Below, piece after piece: positions 15,591-24,324 of a stretch of DNA of 64,000 nucleotides. Under the pieces are notes generated by a model. That model saw only the letters and a program-made list of their open reading frames with translations, had not been told where the DNA came from and did not search any database. Every line of letters begins with the position of its first letter. The first letter of the stretch is position 1. A program made the position numbers and the translations under genes. The DNA comes from RGIG5612 sp045627365 (lineage in GTDB: Bacteria > Bacillota > Clostridia > Lachnospirales > Lachnospiraceae): the NCBI GenBank assembly GCA_045627365.1, contig JAZQNN010000009.1, forward strand, positions 14,491-78,490, written 5' to 3'.

Positions 15591-16550
15591 TTAGTTAATT
15601 TCATCGACCCTGCAGCATGATACGAAGTGTCCCGGTGATACCTCGCGAAGCTCCTGCGGCTGATTGCAGGCTTCCGTTGCATACGGGCATCTTGCGGCAA
15701 ATCTGCATCCCGGCTTCGGGTTGATCGGGCTGGTGATCTCACCCTTAAGTGCAATACGCTGCATCGGCTTGTGAATATCTGTTGAAGGGATTGCCGAAAG
15801 CAGAGCCTTGGTATAAGGGTGAAGAGTGTTCTGGAAGAGTTCTTTTGTCGGGCTCTTCTCTACCAGCTGTCCAAGGTACATAACGCAGATATTATCTGAG
15901 ATATGTCTTACAACCGAAAGGTCATGTGTTACAAACATATAAGCCATTCCCATATCTTCCTGCAACTCTTTAAGGAGGTTAAGAACTGCAGCCTGAATGG
16001 AAACGTCAAGTGCTGATACCGGCTCGTCGCAGACAACGAATTCCGGATTCAGTGCGAGTGCTCTGGCGATACAAACTCTCTGACGTCTTCCGCCGTCCAG
16101 CTCGTGCGGATAGCTCATACGAAGACGTTCATCGATTCCTACCAACTCCATAAGGCGGTTAGCCTCTGCTTTCATTTCTTTCTTGGAAGAAAATCTCTTG
16201 GAGTTGATAAGCGGCTCAAGAACGGTGTTCTCGATACGCAGACGTGGGTTAAGGCTTGAATACGGATCCTGGAATACGATCTGCATTCTCTCCCTTGCCT
16301 TCTTGAGCTCATGTCCCTTGATATCGGTGATGTCCTTGCCGTCAAAGTAAACTTTGCCGTCTGTAGCATCCTGAAGTCTTATAAGAGTACGTCCGAGCGT
16401 GCTCTTGCCGCAGCCGGACTCGCCTACTACACCGAGTGTCTCTCCTCTGGAAATCGTGAAGGAAACATCGTCTACAGCATGATTCATACCGGCAGGAACC
16501 TTAAAGAATTTTTTAAGGTGTTCGACCCTAATCAATACATCATCAGACAT
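15591..16550 (-). CDS. oppF: Peptide-type ABC transporter ATP-binding protein, OppF type
   Basis: Second ATPase of an Opp/Dpp-type importer, 319 residues. Walker A is GVVGESGCGKSTLGR, Walker B EFVVCDEPVSALDVS with H-loop VTHDLSVV. The C-terminal oligopeptide-transporter extension has the Cys-rich CRFAARCPYATEACNQ. The ABC signature, normally LSGGQ, reads LDGGRRQRV, with Ser changed to Asp. It overlaps the oppD stop by 8 nt, so translation is coupled. Confidence 0.93.
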   Translation of the reverse strand: MSDDVLIRVEHLKKFFKVPAGMNHAVDDVSFTISRGETLGVVGESGCGKSTLGRTLIRLQDATDGKVYFDGKDITDIKGHELKKARERMQIVFQDPYSSLNPRLRIENTVLEPLINSKRFSSKKEMKAEANRLMELVGIDERLRMSYPHELDGGRRQRVCIARALALNPEFVVCDEPVSALDVSIQAAVLNLLKELQEDMGMAYMFVTHDLSVVRHISDNICVMYLGQLVEKSPTKELFQNTLHPYTKALLSAIPSTDIHKPMQRIALKGEITSPINPKPGCRFAARCPYATEACNQPQELREVSPGHFVSCCRVDEIN

Positions 16551-17523
16551 TTTCTATTCCTCCTTCCAGAACGCACTGGCAGAAGTGGCCCGGTGTAAGC
16601 TCCTGTACAGGAATCTCACCCGAACGGCATCTGTCCGTTGCATACGGGCATCTAGGTGCAAATGCACAGCCCTCCGGCAGATTGGTTGGATCTGGCGGCA
16701 TGCCTATGATAGGCTTAAGTTTCTCGCCATCGTTTACCATACTTGGAAGGGAATCGAAAAGTCCCTTAGTGTAAGGATGTGACGGATGGTCGAAAATATC
16801 TTCTTTTGTTCCGCTCTCAACGATCTTGCCGGCATAAATAACAGCAACTGTATCACATGTCTGAGCAACAACGCCCAGGTCGTGAGTGATAAGGATCATT
16901 GATGTCTGGAACTGAACTTTAAGGTTATTGATCAGCTCAAGCACCTGTGCCTGAATGGTAACGTCAAGCGCGGTAGTCGGCTCGTCTGCAAGCAGGAGCT
17001 CAGGGTCGCATGCAAGTGCCATTGCAATGACTACCCTCTGCTTCATTCCGCCTGAGAACTGGTGAGGATACTCACCGTAACGTTCTGCAGGAATACCTAC
17101 TGTTTCGAGCATCTCTGCTGCTTTAGCCATACCCTCGGCCTTGCCGTAGCTGTTGTGCAAAAGCAGAACCTCTAATATCTGATCGCCAACTGTCATCAGC
17201 GGGTTAAGTGCTGTCATAGGATCCTGGAAGATCATGGCTACCTTACCGCCGCGGATCTGAAGCATATCTTCATCAGGCTTATCGAGAAGGTTTTCACCAT
17301 CTAACCAGATCTCGCCTGCACTGATCTTGGCAGGAGGATCAGGAAGGATCCTCATAATAGCCTTGGCTATTGTGGTCTTACCGGCACCGGTCTCACCAAC
17401 CAGTCCTAAGGTCGATCCCTTAGGCAGGGAAAGAGAAACGCCGTTTACGGCATGAACGACCTTCTTGGCCTGAGTGTAGTACACTTCAAGGTCTTTTACT
17501 TGTAAGAAATCATTTGCGCTCAT
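16543..17523 (-). CDS. oppD: Peptide-type ABC transporter ATP-binding protein, OppD type
   Basis: First ATPase of the importer, 326 residues. Walker A GLVGETGAGKTTIAKAI, signature FSGGMKQRVVIA, Walker B LLLADEPTTALDVT and H-loop LITHDLGVV are all intact. The C-terminal extension carries CAFAPRCPYATDRCR, typical of OppD. 18 bp separate it from the upstream permease gene. Confidence 0.94.
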   Translation of the reverse strand: MSANDFLQVKDLEVYYTQAKKVVHAVNGVSLSLPKGSTLGLVGETGAGKTTIAKAIMRILPDPPAKISAGEIWLDGENLLDKPDEDMLQIRGGKVAMIFQDPMTALNPLMTVGDQILEVLLLHNSYGKAEGMAKAAEMLETVGIPAERYGEYPHQFSGGMKQRVVIAMALACDPELLLADEPTTALDVTIQAQVLELINNLKVQFQTSMILITHDLGVVAQTCDTVAVIYAGKIVESGTKEDIFDHPSHPYTKGLFDSLPSMVNDGEKLKPIIGMPPDPTNLPEGCAFAPRCPYATDRCRSGEIPVQELTPGHFCQCVLEGGIENV

Positions 17524-17541
17524 TGTGTCTTCCCCCTTTCA

Positions 17542-18396
17542 TCAGTCTCTGAGCTTAGGATCTAAGGCATCACGGATACCATCACCTAAGAGGTTAATTG
17601 AGAATACGGTAAGGGCAATAACGATACCCGGGACCAGGATAAGGTGCGGATATACTCTTATGTAAGAACGCCCGTCAGCAAGCATAGCGCCCCATTCAGG
17701 TGATGGAGGCTGAATTCCCAATCCGATGTATGACAGGGATGCTGCCTGGATCATCGTTGAGCCGATACCCATTGTAGTCATAACGATCTGCGGCTGGATA
17801 ACGTTCGGCAGCAAATGCTTGAACATGATCTTCATGTCTGAGCTGTTGATAGACTGTGCTGCCTCAATATACTCCTTGGTACGCTCTGCCAATATCTGTC
17901 CACGGATGATACGTGTGGAACCGGGTACGCCGCCGACGGTCAGAGCTATGACCGTTGCGAAGAATCCACGTCCCATAAGGGATGAGATAAGGATACACAG
18001 AAGTGTTCCCGGAAGTGCCTGCCAAACGTCCATCAATCTCATGATAAGAGTCTCGACTATGCCGCCGAAATAACCGGCGCATGAACCGATAACGACTCCG
18101 AGGAACGCTCCGAAAAGGGATGCGCAGATACCGATCGCAAGTGAATAACGTCCGCCGTACATAATACGTGTGAGCATGTCACGGCCCATGGAATCGCATC
18201 CTAAGATGTGTCCCTTCATCGGTCCTTCGTTCATGAGGCTCAGGTCGATCTCATTGATTCCATACGGCGAAAGAAGCGGGCCTACTAAAACGAAAAGAAT
18301 GATGAATAACAGCAGCGCAAGACCAAACTTGGCTGAAAATGACTTAGTTGCTCTTTGGAAAAACTCAAGCAAAGGGCTGGATTTACGAATCTTCAT
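17542..18396 (-). CDS. oppC: Peptide-type ABC transporter permease, OppC/DppC type
   Basis: Inner-membrane permease of 284 residues with about six TM helices. An N-terminal hydrophobic segment (FGLALLLFIILFVLVGPLLSP) is followed by CDSMGRDMLTRIMYGGRYSL, a conserved OppC motif, and the EAA loop appears as EYIEAAQSINSSDMKIMFKHLLPN in spaced form. The start overlaps the upstream permease stop (ATGA). Confidence 0.94.
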   Translation of the reverse strand: MKIRKSSPLLEFFQRATKSFSAKFGLALLLFIILFVLVGPLLSPYGINEIDLSLMNEGPMKGHILGCDSMGRDMLTRIMYGGRYSLAIGICASLFGAFLGVVIGSCAGYFGGIVETLIMRLMDVWQALPGTLLCILISSLMGRGFFATVIALTVGGVPGSTRIIRGQILAERTKEYIEAAQSINSSDMKIMFKHLLPNVIQPQIVMTTMGIGSTMIQAASLSYIGLGIQPPSPEWGAMLADGRSYIRVYPHLILVPGIVIALTVFSINLLGDGIRDALDPKLRD

Positions 18397-19358
18397 GCTT
18401 TCTGCAACCCCCTCTTCTTCTTAGGCTTGTTATACTGAGCCTTGATACGCGGATCAAGGAAAGCATACGCAAGGTCCATGATGATAATTACGATTGATGA
18501 GTAGATCGCAAAGAATATTACGCACGCACGAACTACCGGGTAGTCATGCTGGTTGATTCCTGTCAGCAGGTAAGTACCAACGCCGGGAATCGAGAATACA
18601 GTCTCCATAACCGGTGAGCCGCCGAGAACGTGAGCAAGACCTCCGCCGACACCTGTGATGATAGGCATCATTGCGTTAGGAAGCATATGTTTTCTGGTGA
18701 TGATCTTCTCACGCTGACCTTTGGCGCGTGCAGTCGTAACAAAGTCTGCCCTGATAACCTCAAGTACGCTGGATCTGGCCTGTCTTGCGTTAACTGCCAG
18801 GCCGCCCAAGGAGCTTGCGATTATAGGCATTATATAACTTGCAAATCCGTTATCGATACCGTAAGCCGGAAGCAAGTGTAAAGTCGATGAGAATAAAAGT
18901 ATAAGCAGTAATGCCACGAAGAAGTCAGGCGCCGATATGAAAATCATCGCGATCATCATAACAAAGGAATCCTGCCATTTGCCCTCGTGAGTGCCGGCCA
19001 TAATACCGAGTATTGTACCAAGAACTACGTTGAATATAAGTGCCGGAAGGCCTACTGTAAGTGTTCGTGGAATTCGAACAAGAAGTTCGTCCAAAACCGA
19101 AGAGTTGAACTTCCAGGAATTGCCGAGGTCGAACTTGATAAAGGTATTGAACATAAATTCGCCAAGCTGAGGCAGATATGGTTTGTCAATACCCATCGCC
19201 ACTTCCTTTTTTGCAATATCTTCCGGAAGGGCGTCAGATCCGAGTAATATCTGTGCAGGATTACCCGGAGTGAAGTAAGTTAATGTAAAGATAACGATCG
19301 CTGCACACCACAGGATCACTATCAACATTAACAGTCTTTTGATGACGTATCTAATCAT
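18393..19358 (-). CDS. oppB: Peptide-type ABC transporter permease, OppB/DppB type
   Basis: Permease of 321 residues. MIRYVIKRLLMLIVILWCAA is the typical OppB first helix, then FTLTYFTPGNPAQILLG. The EAA loop includes FVTTARAKGQREKIITRKHM, and the end PVMETVFSIPGVGTYLL is highly conserved. GGAGGATATT precedes the ATG. It is the first gene after the intergenic hairpin at 19386-19412. Confidence 0.95.
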   Translation of the reverse strand: MIRYVIKRLLMLIVILWCAAIVIFTLTYFTPGNPAQILLGSDALPEDIAKKEVAMGIDKPYLPQLGEFMFNTFIKFDLGNSWKFNSSVLDELLVRIPRTLTVGLPALIFNVVLGTILGIMAGTHEGKWQDSFVMMIAMIFISAPDFFVALLLILLFSSTLHLLPAYGIDNGFASYIMPIIASSLGGLAVNARQARSSVLEVIRADFVTTARAKGQREKIITRKHMLPNAMMPIITGVGGGLAHVLGGSPVMETVFSIPGVGTYLLTGINQHDYPVVRACVIFFAIYSSIVIIIMDLAYAFLDPRIKAQYNKPKKKRGLQKA

Positions 19359-19385
19359 TTAAATATCCTCCGATAGGTGGATTAA

Positions 19386-19412
19386 ACGGAGGGACCCTTA
19401 AGGCCCCTCCGT
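19386..19412 (-). terminator. Intercistronic hairpin between binding protein and permease genes
   Basis: ACGGAGGG / CCCTCCGT stem extended by two GC pairs across a mismatch, with a small loop. On the minus strand only three T follow, so it is probably a leaky terminator or an mRNA-stabilising hairpin that keeps the binding protein more abundant than the permeases, as is common in ABC importer operons. Confidence 0.6.
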
Positions 19413-19424
19413 CAAAAAGGTCAA

Positions 19425-21020
19425 TCACTGACCAACAAATTTAGATGATGCAGGCATGAAGTAACCTTCGCGGTAATAAATCTCTGCGCAATCCTTGGTG
19501 TAAACCAGAGCGGTAGAGGTATTAACCATTGACTGAACATAGCCCTGCTCAACAGCATAATCAAGAGTAGCTCTCATATGCTCTGCGTCATGAGTAGCGT
19601 CTGACATTGCAGCGCCAACAAGCTCTTTAAGCTTAGGATCATCAATGTATCCATTGGTCTTGCCCTGTCTTGATTCATCATTAAGGGTCATTCCCCAAGA
19701 ACCAACCATGTTAGGTCCGCCGATGCAGTTAAGCTGGAACTCCCAAGCTGTAGGATCATCAGTAGTAGTTCTCTTCATATCATTTGAAAGAGCGTTGATC
19801 TCAGACTTGATACCAACCTGCTCCCAAAGGGTCTGAAGCATTGTAGCTGCCTGCTTGTCAGCCTCAGAAGTACCGCATACGATTGAAAGGGTCTCTCCCT
19901 TGTAATCAGACTTAGCAAGGTACTCTTTAGCCTTCTCAGGATCGTAATCTGTGAAGTAAGTATCCTTCATAACAAGTGACTCATCATAGTCAACGAAAGA
20001 TGAGTTACCAAGTGTATCAGATGGAACATACTGTCCGCCCATTGCCTTGGCAATAGCTGCCTTGTCCATTGCATAGAATGCAGCAATACGAAGGTTTGCA
20101 TCTGTAGTAGTTACGTTAGGGATGATTACCCAGTAGTCACCCTGTACAAGGATTTCGGTGTTGTACTTGTCTGCGTACTTGCCGCCTTCCTGGAACTCAT
20201 CAACCATAGCAAGCTGGATGTATGAGCAGAAGTCGATTGTGCCGTTCTCAAGACCGATAGCTGCAGTAGCTGCCTCAGCAACTGTCTGAAGTTCGATTTC
20301 CTGAACTGTAGCAACGTGGCACTGTGAAAGGCCTTCAAGGCCGAGTCCCCAGTAATCGTCGTTAGCTTCAAGAACGAGCTTGGAGCCGTTAACGTACTCT
20401 TTAACCTTCATGCAGCCGGTACCAACGCACTCTTTTGCAAATCCGGCATCACCCTTCTCCTCATAAGACTTCTGTGAGAAGATGATCGTTCTGGTCATGA
20501 TGAACTCAAGGTCATTAAGAGCCTTAGGAACATCATTGAAGCTGATCTTTACGTGGCTGTCATCAACTGCTTCGATTCCATCATAAAGATTGAATCTGAT
20601 GGTGTTGCCTGTGTTAACAAGATAATCATAGCTGTACTTAACGTCATTAGCTGTGATCGCATTGCCATTCCAGTCCTTAACGCCGTCACGGATCTTGATT
20701 AACCAAGCCTTGCCGCCGTCAACTTCTTCGTAGCTTTCAGCGATGCAAGGACGGAATCCCTGTCCAAGACCGATCTCGTTATCGAACAGTGTCTCGTATA
20801 CAAGGGAGATCCAGTTAAAACGAGGGCCTCCGTTGTATCCGTCCGGTTCAAGATCTTCAGGACCTTCCTGAAGAGCCATGATAACTTTGTCATAACGACC
20901 GTTATCAAGGATTCTTGAAGCAGATGCCTCGGTCTCTTTGTCACCACCAGTGGTGCCACCGCAGGCTGCCAGAGAGAGCACGAGAACGATAGATAAAACA
21001 AGTGCTATCCATTTTTTCAT
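19425..21020 (-). CDS. Peptide-type ABC transporter substrate-binding lipoprotein (SBP family 5)
   Basis: 531-residue extracellular binding protein. Signal MKKWIALVLSIVLVLSLAAC has lipobox LAAC with Cys20, then a short GGTTGGDKET linker. The family-5 body includes AWLIKIRDGVKDWNGNAITA, the usual region about 100 residues in, and KAKEYLAKSDYKGETL. An AAGGAG RBS precedes the ATG. Substrate is not evident: family-5 proteins bind peptides, nickel or sugars. The linked hydrolase suggests that the imported compound is an ester or amide. Confidence 0.92.
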   Translation of the reverse strand: MKKWIALVLSIVLVLSLAACGGTTGGDKETEASASRILDNGRYDKVIMALQEGPEDLEPDGYNGGPRFNWISLVYETLFDNEIGLGQGFRPCIAESYEEVDGGKAWLIKIRDGVKDWNGNAITANDVKYSYDYLVNTGNTIRFNLYDGIEAVDDSHVKISFNDVPKALNDLEFIMTRTIIFSQKSYEEKGDAGFAKECVGTGCMKVKEYVNGSKLVLEANDDYWGLGLEGLSQCHVATVQEIELQTVAEAATAAIGLENGTIDFCSYIQLAMVDEFQEGGKYADKYNTEILVQGDYWVIIPNVTTTDANLRIAAFYAMDKAAIAKAMGGQYVPSDTLGNSSFVDYDESLVMKDTYFTDYDPEKAKEYLAKSDYKGETLSIVCGTSEADKQAATMLQTLWEQVGIKSEINALSNDMKRTTTDDPTAWEFQLNCIGGPNMVGSWGMTLNDESRQGKTNGYIDDPKLKELVGAAMSDATHDAEHMRATLDYAVEQGYVQSMVNTSTALVYTKDCAEIYYREGYFMPASSKFVGQ

Positions 21021-21094
21021 TTTCTTTTCTCCTTTTCTGGAAAATACTATTTCAAATGCTCCTTATGGAACATTTTGCAACAAATTGATCGCTG

Positions 21095-21772
21095 CTACAT
21101 GGTGTAGCTGCCCTCTTCCTGCTGTCCCGTCGTGGACAGGGCGCCTTTCTGTTTAAGATACCTGAGACGGTATTCGGTAAACCAGGTTGCACCTGCTGCC
21201 AAAGCAGCCGCAAGGAAGTTGAATATTGATAATAAATCTTTCCTATCGAACTCCGGATGGATCAGTATATATACCAGACTTCCAATACATCCGAGAAAAG
21301 CCATTCCGGCCATTATCAAAGCCTTGACCTTGGTGCTTCCGGATGAAGCCTTATACTGACCTATCGTCTGAACTTTAGGAGACGGAAGGTAATTAACAAA
21401 TAATGTGTACCCGTATATGAATATCATCAGCGCCATACCGAACTCAGGAGCCGCAACGTACCACATCCTGTCGCTTTCCCGCGCCATTAATGCCAGATTG
21501 ACGAGAAACGCTGTGTAAATAAGAAACAGGACAACGTAAGCTATCTTGAGGAGTACTGACCTTCTGCCTTCCAGATCCCTCGTATACCAGTCACCGGTAT
21601 AATTCCTGAAGATCCTGGTACGTCCATTCTCATCGGTGACCTTGGTCTCTGAATAATCCTCAAAATACCTATGATAGCTTCCGCTATGGTAACTTCTGGC
21701 AGTAGCGTCCTGTTTCATAAGACGCTGCCTGAGTCTGCGGTTGGTTTTTCTGATAAAATCTTTATTTGCCAT
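21095..21772 (-). CDS. Four-TM membrane protein of the ABC importer locus, unknown function
   Basis: 225 residues. A basic cytosolic head of about 70 residues (RKTNRRLRQRLMKQDATAR) precedes four hydrophobic helices: VLLKIAYVVLFLIYTAFLVN, FGMALMIFIYGYTLFVNYL, ALIMAGMAFLGCIGSLVYIL and LLSIFNFLAAALAAGATWF. I do not recognise a named family. No purine-rich RBS is visible before the ATG at 21772, where instead a perfect 13-bp inverted repeat ends 10 nt upstream; an internal ATG (MKQDATARSY) is an alternative start. It lies between the LysR regulator and the binding-protein gene on the same strand. Confidence 0.7.
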   Translation of the reverse strand: MANKDFIRKTNRRLRQRLMKQDATARSYHSGSYHRYFEDYSETKVTDENGRTRIFRNYTGDWYTRDLEGRRSVLLKIAYVVLFLIYTAFLVNLALMARESDRMWYVAAPEFGMALMIFIYGYTLFVNYLPSPKVQTIGQYKASSGSTKVKALIMAGMAFLGCIGSLVYILIHPEFDRKDLLSIFNFLAAALAAGATWFTEYRLRYLKQKGALSTTGQQEEGSYTM

Positions 21773-21781
21773 TTGAAAACA

Positions 21782-21813
21782 GAAATAGCATATCTGAATG
21801 GATATGCTATTTC
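21782..21813. promoter_or_regulatory. Perfect inverted repeat upstream of the four-TM gene
   Basis: GAAATAGCATATC-N6-GATATGCTATTTC, 13-bp arms. It can be read as an operator for the adjacent LysR regulator (half-site TAGCATATC recurs at 22768-22776 and, with one change, at 24158-24166) or as a transcription-terminating hairpin after lysR, although the following T-run (CTGTTTTC) is poor. Confidence 0.6.
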
Positions 21814-21833
21814 GCAGTTATTGTACTATATTG

Positions 21834-22724
21834 TCAATCGATCATCGAAGTATTCTGCCTCGGGTGAGCCTTGATCCATTTCTTGGCGAAAGCCACAAAA
21901 TCCTGTGTTACCCGATTCTGCTTGATATCGTAACGATAACACATACTGATGACGCAGGACATTTCCGGTCTTATCGGTATTACCCTGATTCCCGGTCTTT
22001 CAGGAATATTTTCATATGTGCCGTGGATCAGTGCCATTCCTATATTCTCTCTCACAGCTTTAAGCAAATCATTTCCCATCGGGACGGTCATTGCCAGCTT
22101 CCTGGTAAATGATACTTTTGAAAAACTGCCGCTGAATGACACTTCAAAAGCGGTATCCTGAGACAGGCTGATGAAAAGCTCGTCCTTGAGTTCTTCAAGC
22201 GTTACAGATTCCCTTCCCGCCAGATGATGATCTTCGCTGACAAGTGCCAGGAGCTCGTTCTTGAAGAATGGTGTGATATCAAGATTGTTCTCAGAATTGA
22301 TCGGTCTTCCGATGAAACCAACATCAAGCAAACCCTTTTGAAGCCTCTCTTCGATATTGCCCTCAACAATGTTATCGATATAGTACTCCGGGTAAGCCTT
22401 CTTGAAATCGAGCATCAAGTCAGTGACTTTACCGTCAGCGGAAATCCTTACCGTATTGTTCTCTTCTTCTTCGTCATGAAGATCTCTGAAGCATTTGTCC
22501 TGTGCAGCAACCAGGTTCTGTGCGAAAGGAAGGAATACCTTACCCTTTTCGTTAAGCACGAAGCCAAGCCTCGTCCTGTCAAACAACATACAACCATACT
22601 CAGACTCGATTGCCTGAATGTGCCTTATCAGAGTTGACTGAGAGACGAAGAGTTTCTCAGCGGCAGCATAAGAGCTGCCCAGTTCTGCCAAGGCAAGGAA
22701 ATACTGAATGTCTCTGGTATCCAT
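21834..22724 (-). CDS. LysR-family transcriptional regulator
   Basis: 296-residue regulator. The N-terminal winged HTH is MDTRDIQYFLALAELGSSYA and AAEKLFVSQSTLIRHIQAIE, followed by the standard linker helix and a periplasmic-binding-like effector domain (about 90-296). The ATG at 22724 has AGGAG 6 nt upstream; the preceding TTG codon is rejected. It is in the same direction as the ABC genes, between the hydrolase and the four-TM gene, so it likely controls this locus. The effector is unknown. Confidence 0.92.
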   Translation of the reverse strand: MDTRDIQYFLALAELGSSYAAAEKLFVSQSTLIRHIQAIESEYGCMLFDRTRLGFVLNEKGKVFLPFAQNLVAAQDKCFRDLHDEEEENNTVRISADGKVTDLMLDFKKAYPEYYIDNIVEGNIEERLQKGLLDVGFIGRPINSENNLDITPFFKNELLALVSEDHHLAGRESVTLEELKDELFISLSQDTAFEVSFSGSFSKVSFTRKLAMTVPMGNDLLKAVRENIGMALIHGTYENIPERPGIRVIPIRPEMSCVISMCYRYDIKQNRVTQDFVAFAKKWIKAHPRQNTSMID

Positions 22725-22817
22725 ACACAACTCCTTATTTCGCTGGTTTTCTTAGTTGTTGCAATTTTAGCATATCCTTATTCAGTTTTCAATCTGCATA
22801 CACTTACAAGCGTCTGA

Positions 22818-24083
22818 CTAGAAAAACAGCTTATCCAGCCAGTCTGCTGCGTAATCAAATGTGTTCTTAACTGTATCTCCGAACTCTCCCGGGAATTTCT
22901 CAGCTTCTTTTACCGGGAAGAAGTTGTGTGATGCACCCTCAACAAATACAAGAGTCTTGTTCTCACAGTTAACAGCTGCCTCGTAGATCTGCTCTGCCGC
23001 CAGGAATTCATATCCGCCGGCCATACCCATGAGAAGTGTAGGCATCTTAACGTACTTGATGTTGCCTGCCGGTGTGCAGTAGCATGAATCCCAGTCGATA
23101 CCGTACATACGGCTTTCGTCATAATGGAAATCCTTCGTGCGGAGTCCGCAGTTGGTAAGGAATGACTTTACGGTTGAATTGAGTGTTGCCCAACGCATCT
23201 GAGTTGTCGGATTCTTTCCGCCGCGAGGAAGTCTTCTGGTGTATACGACCTCATTGGTGATAGAACCGTCCGCATGGATCAAAGGCCACTCGTTGATGGT
23301 ATGTGACAGAAGACGAACATCCTGTGGGAACATCTTATTGCAAGGTCCGAGCTGTGATGCAGCCGGAACAATAAACGGCTCGTCATCATCGTAATTGCCC
23401 TGGCCTGCTTCAATCAGTTTCAGTCTTTCTATAGCTGCATCTACGATCTTTTCATTCCTTGCGGCCTGCGCCTTCTGGAACTTGGCAACAAATTCATCTG
23501 AATAATGACTTCCGTCCTCACTGAATCCATTGGCAGGATTATAAAGATCAAGCTCTTCATTGAGATTGCGTGCGGAATTCTCGTCTGTGATAGCCGGATC
23601 AACGCTGATAAGTGTCATAACACCATTTCCCCAGTTAGCATCCAGGATCATCATTGCATCCGGAAGCGGAAGAGGCTTTACGTTGCCCATCTTGATTATT
23701 CTGTGGTCATCCCGGAAAATCTCCGGACCATTCTCTGCAACAGCTGCGTAGCAAGTCATAAGAGTTGCGCCGCCTGAATGGCCAAGGATTACTATCTTTT
23801 CTATTCCCGGAAGGCTCTTAACAAAATTGATGACATCGCCTACATCCTCGATCTTTTTATCGAGAGTTGAACGTGAGTCATTAACTTTTGACCCGAAAGT
23901 CGTATATCCTCTTTTGGCAAGTTCAGGGCCTGGGGTGAATCCGTAGTAATCTCCGTCAGAGTGCAGAAGCACAACAGCTACCTTGCTCTTCTCGCTCTCT
24001 TCTATCGGCTGATATAAAACGCCGCCGAGTCCGAAGTTTATCTTGTAATAGGTGTTCTTGATTTCATAATATTTGTCAGACAT
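22818..24083 (-). CDS. Alpha/beta hydrolase, 421 residues, unknown substrate
   Basis: Serine hydrolase fold with the nucleophile elbow VILGHSGGATL (Ser103), an HSDGD segment after strand 3 (residues 41-45) and a late histidine in VEGASHNFFPV (His386). A long insertion of about 170 residues lies between the elbow and MPTLLMGMAGGYEF, which is unusual and probably forms a lid. No signal peptide is seen, so it acts in the cytosol. It heads the LysR/ABC importer run; a role in splitting the imported compound is inferred. AGGAGGTCAGTATT precedes the ATG. Confidence 0.85.
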   Translation of the reverse strand: MSDKYYEIKNTYYKINFGLGGVLYQPIEESEKSKVAVVLLHSDGDYYGFTPGPELAKRGYTTFGSKVNDSRSTLDKKIEDVGDVINFVKSLPGIEKIVILGHSGGATLMTCYAAVAENGPEIFRDDHRIIKMGNVKPLPLPDAMMILDANWGNGVMTLISVDPAITDENSARNLNEELDLYNPANGFSEDGSHYSDEFVAKFQKAQAARNEKIVDAAIERLKLIEAGQGNYDDDEPFIVPAASQLGPCNKMFPQDVRLLSHTINEWPLIHADGSITNEVVYTRRLPRGGKNPTTQMRWATLNSTVKSFLTNCGLRTKDFHYDESRMYGIDWDSCYCTPAGNIKYVKMPTLLMGMAGGYEFLAAEQIYEAAVNCENKTLVFVEGASHNFFPVKEAEKFPGEFGDTVKNTFDYAADWLDKLFF

Positions 24084-24113
24084 AATACTGACCTCCTAGT
24101 AGATCTTACGGGT

Positions 24114-24122
24114 ATATTACCA
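24114..24122 (-). promoter_or_regulatory. Extended -10 for the hydrolase gene
   Basis: The minus strand reads TGGTAATAT, an extended -10 about 31 nt before the hydrolase ATG. No clear -35 is seen, which suits a promoter that needs an activator such as the LysR protein. Confidence 0.4.
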
Positions 24123-24213
24123 AACAAGATTTTAGCTGCATAAACCATAAAACGATTTAGCAAATCATATTGTGCATTGTGTCGTTAAACGTGACATATT
24201 AAGAGGCTGGAAT

Positions 24214-24236
24214 TTGTTCAATTTGCTCATGAACAA
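24214..24236. promoter_or_regulatory. Inverted repeat in the divergent intergenic region
   Basis: TTGTTCA-N9-TGAACAA, perfect 7-bp arms. It lies between the hydrolase -10 and the -35 of the divergent DUF4015 operon, so a bound regulator could act on either. The 240-bp gap also holds the two promoter elements listed separately; nothing else was recognised in it. Confidence 0.5.
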
Positions 24237-24253
24237 TGGCCGCACAAGATGAC

Positions 24254-24282
24254 TTGTTATCGCAATTATTATGGTGTAGAAT
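24254..24282 (+). promoter_or_regulatory. Promoter of the DUF4015-TIR-SLOG-HD operon
   Basis: TTGTTA, 17 bp, TAGAAT. Both hexamers are near consensus. It is the only good promoter seen before the six plus-strand genes that end at 34897. Confidence 0.6.
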
Positions 24283-24324
24283 AACTATGTATATTTAAAA
24301 ATAAACAAAAGAAATGGCTTTACA

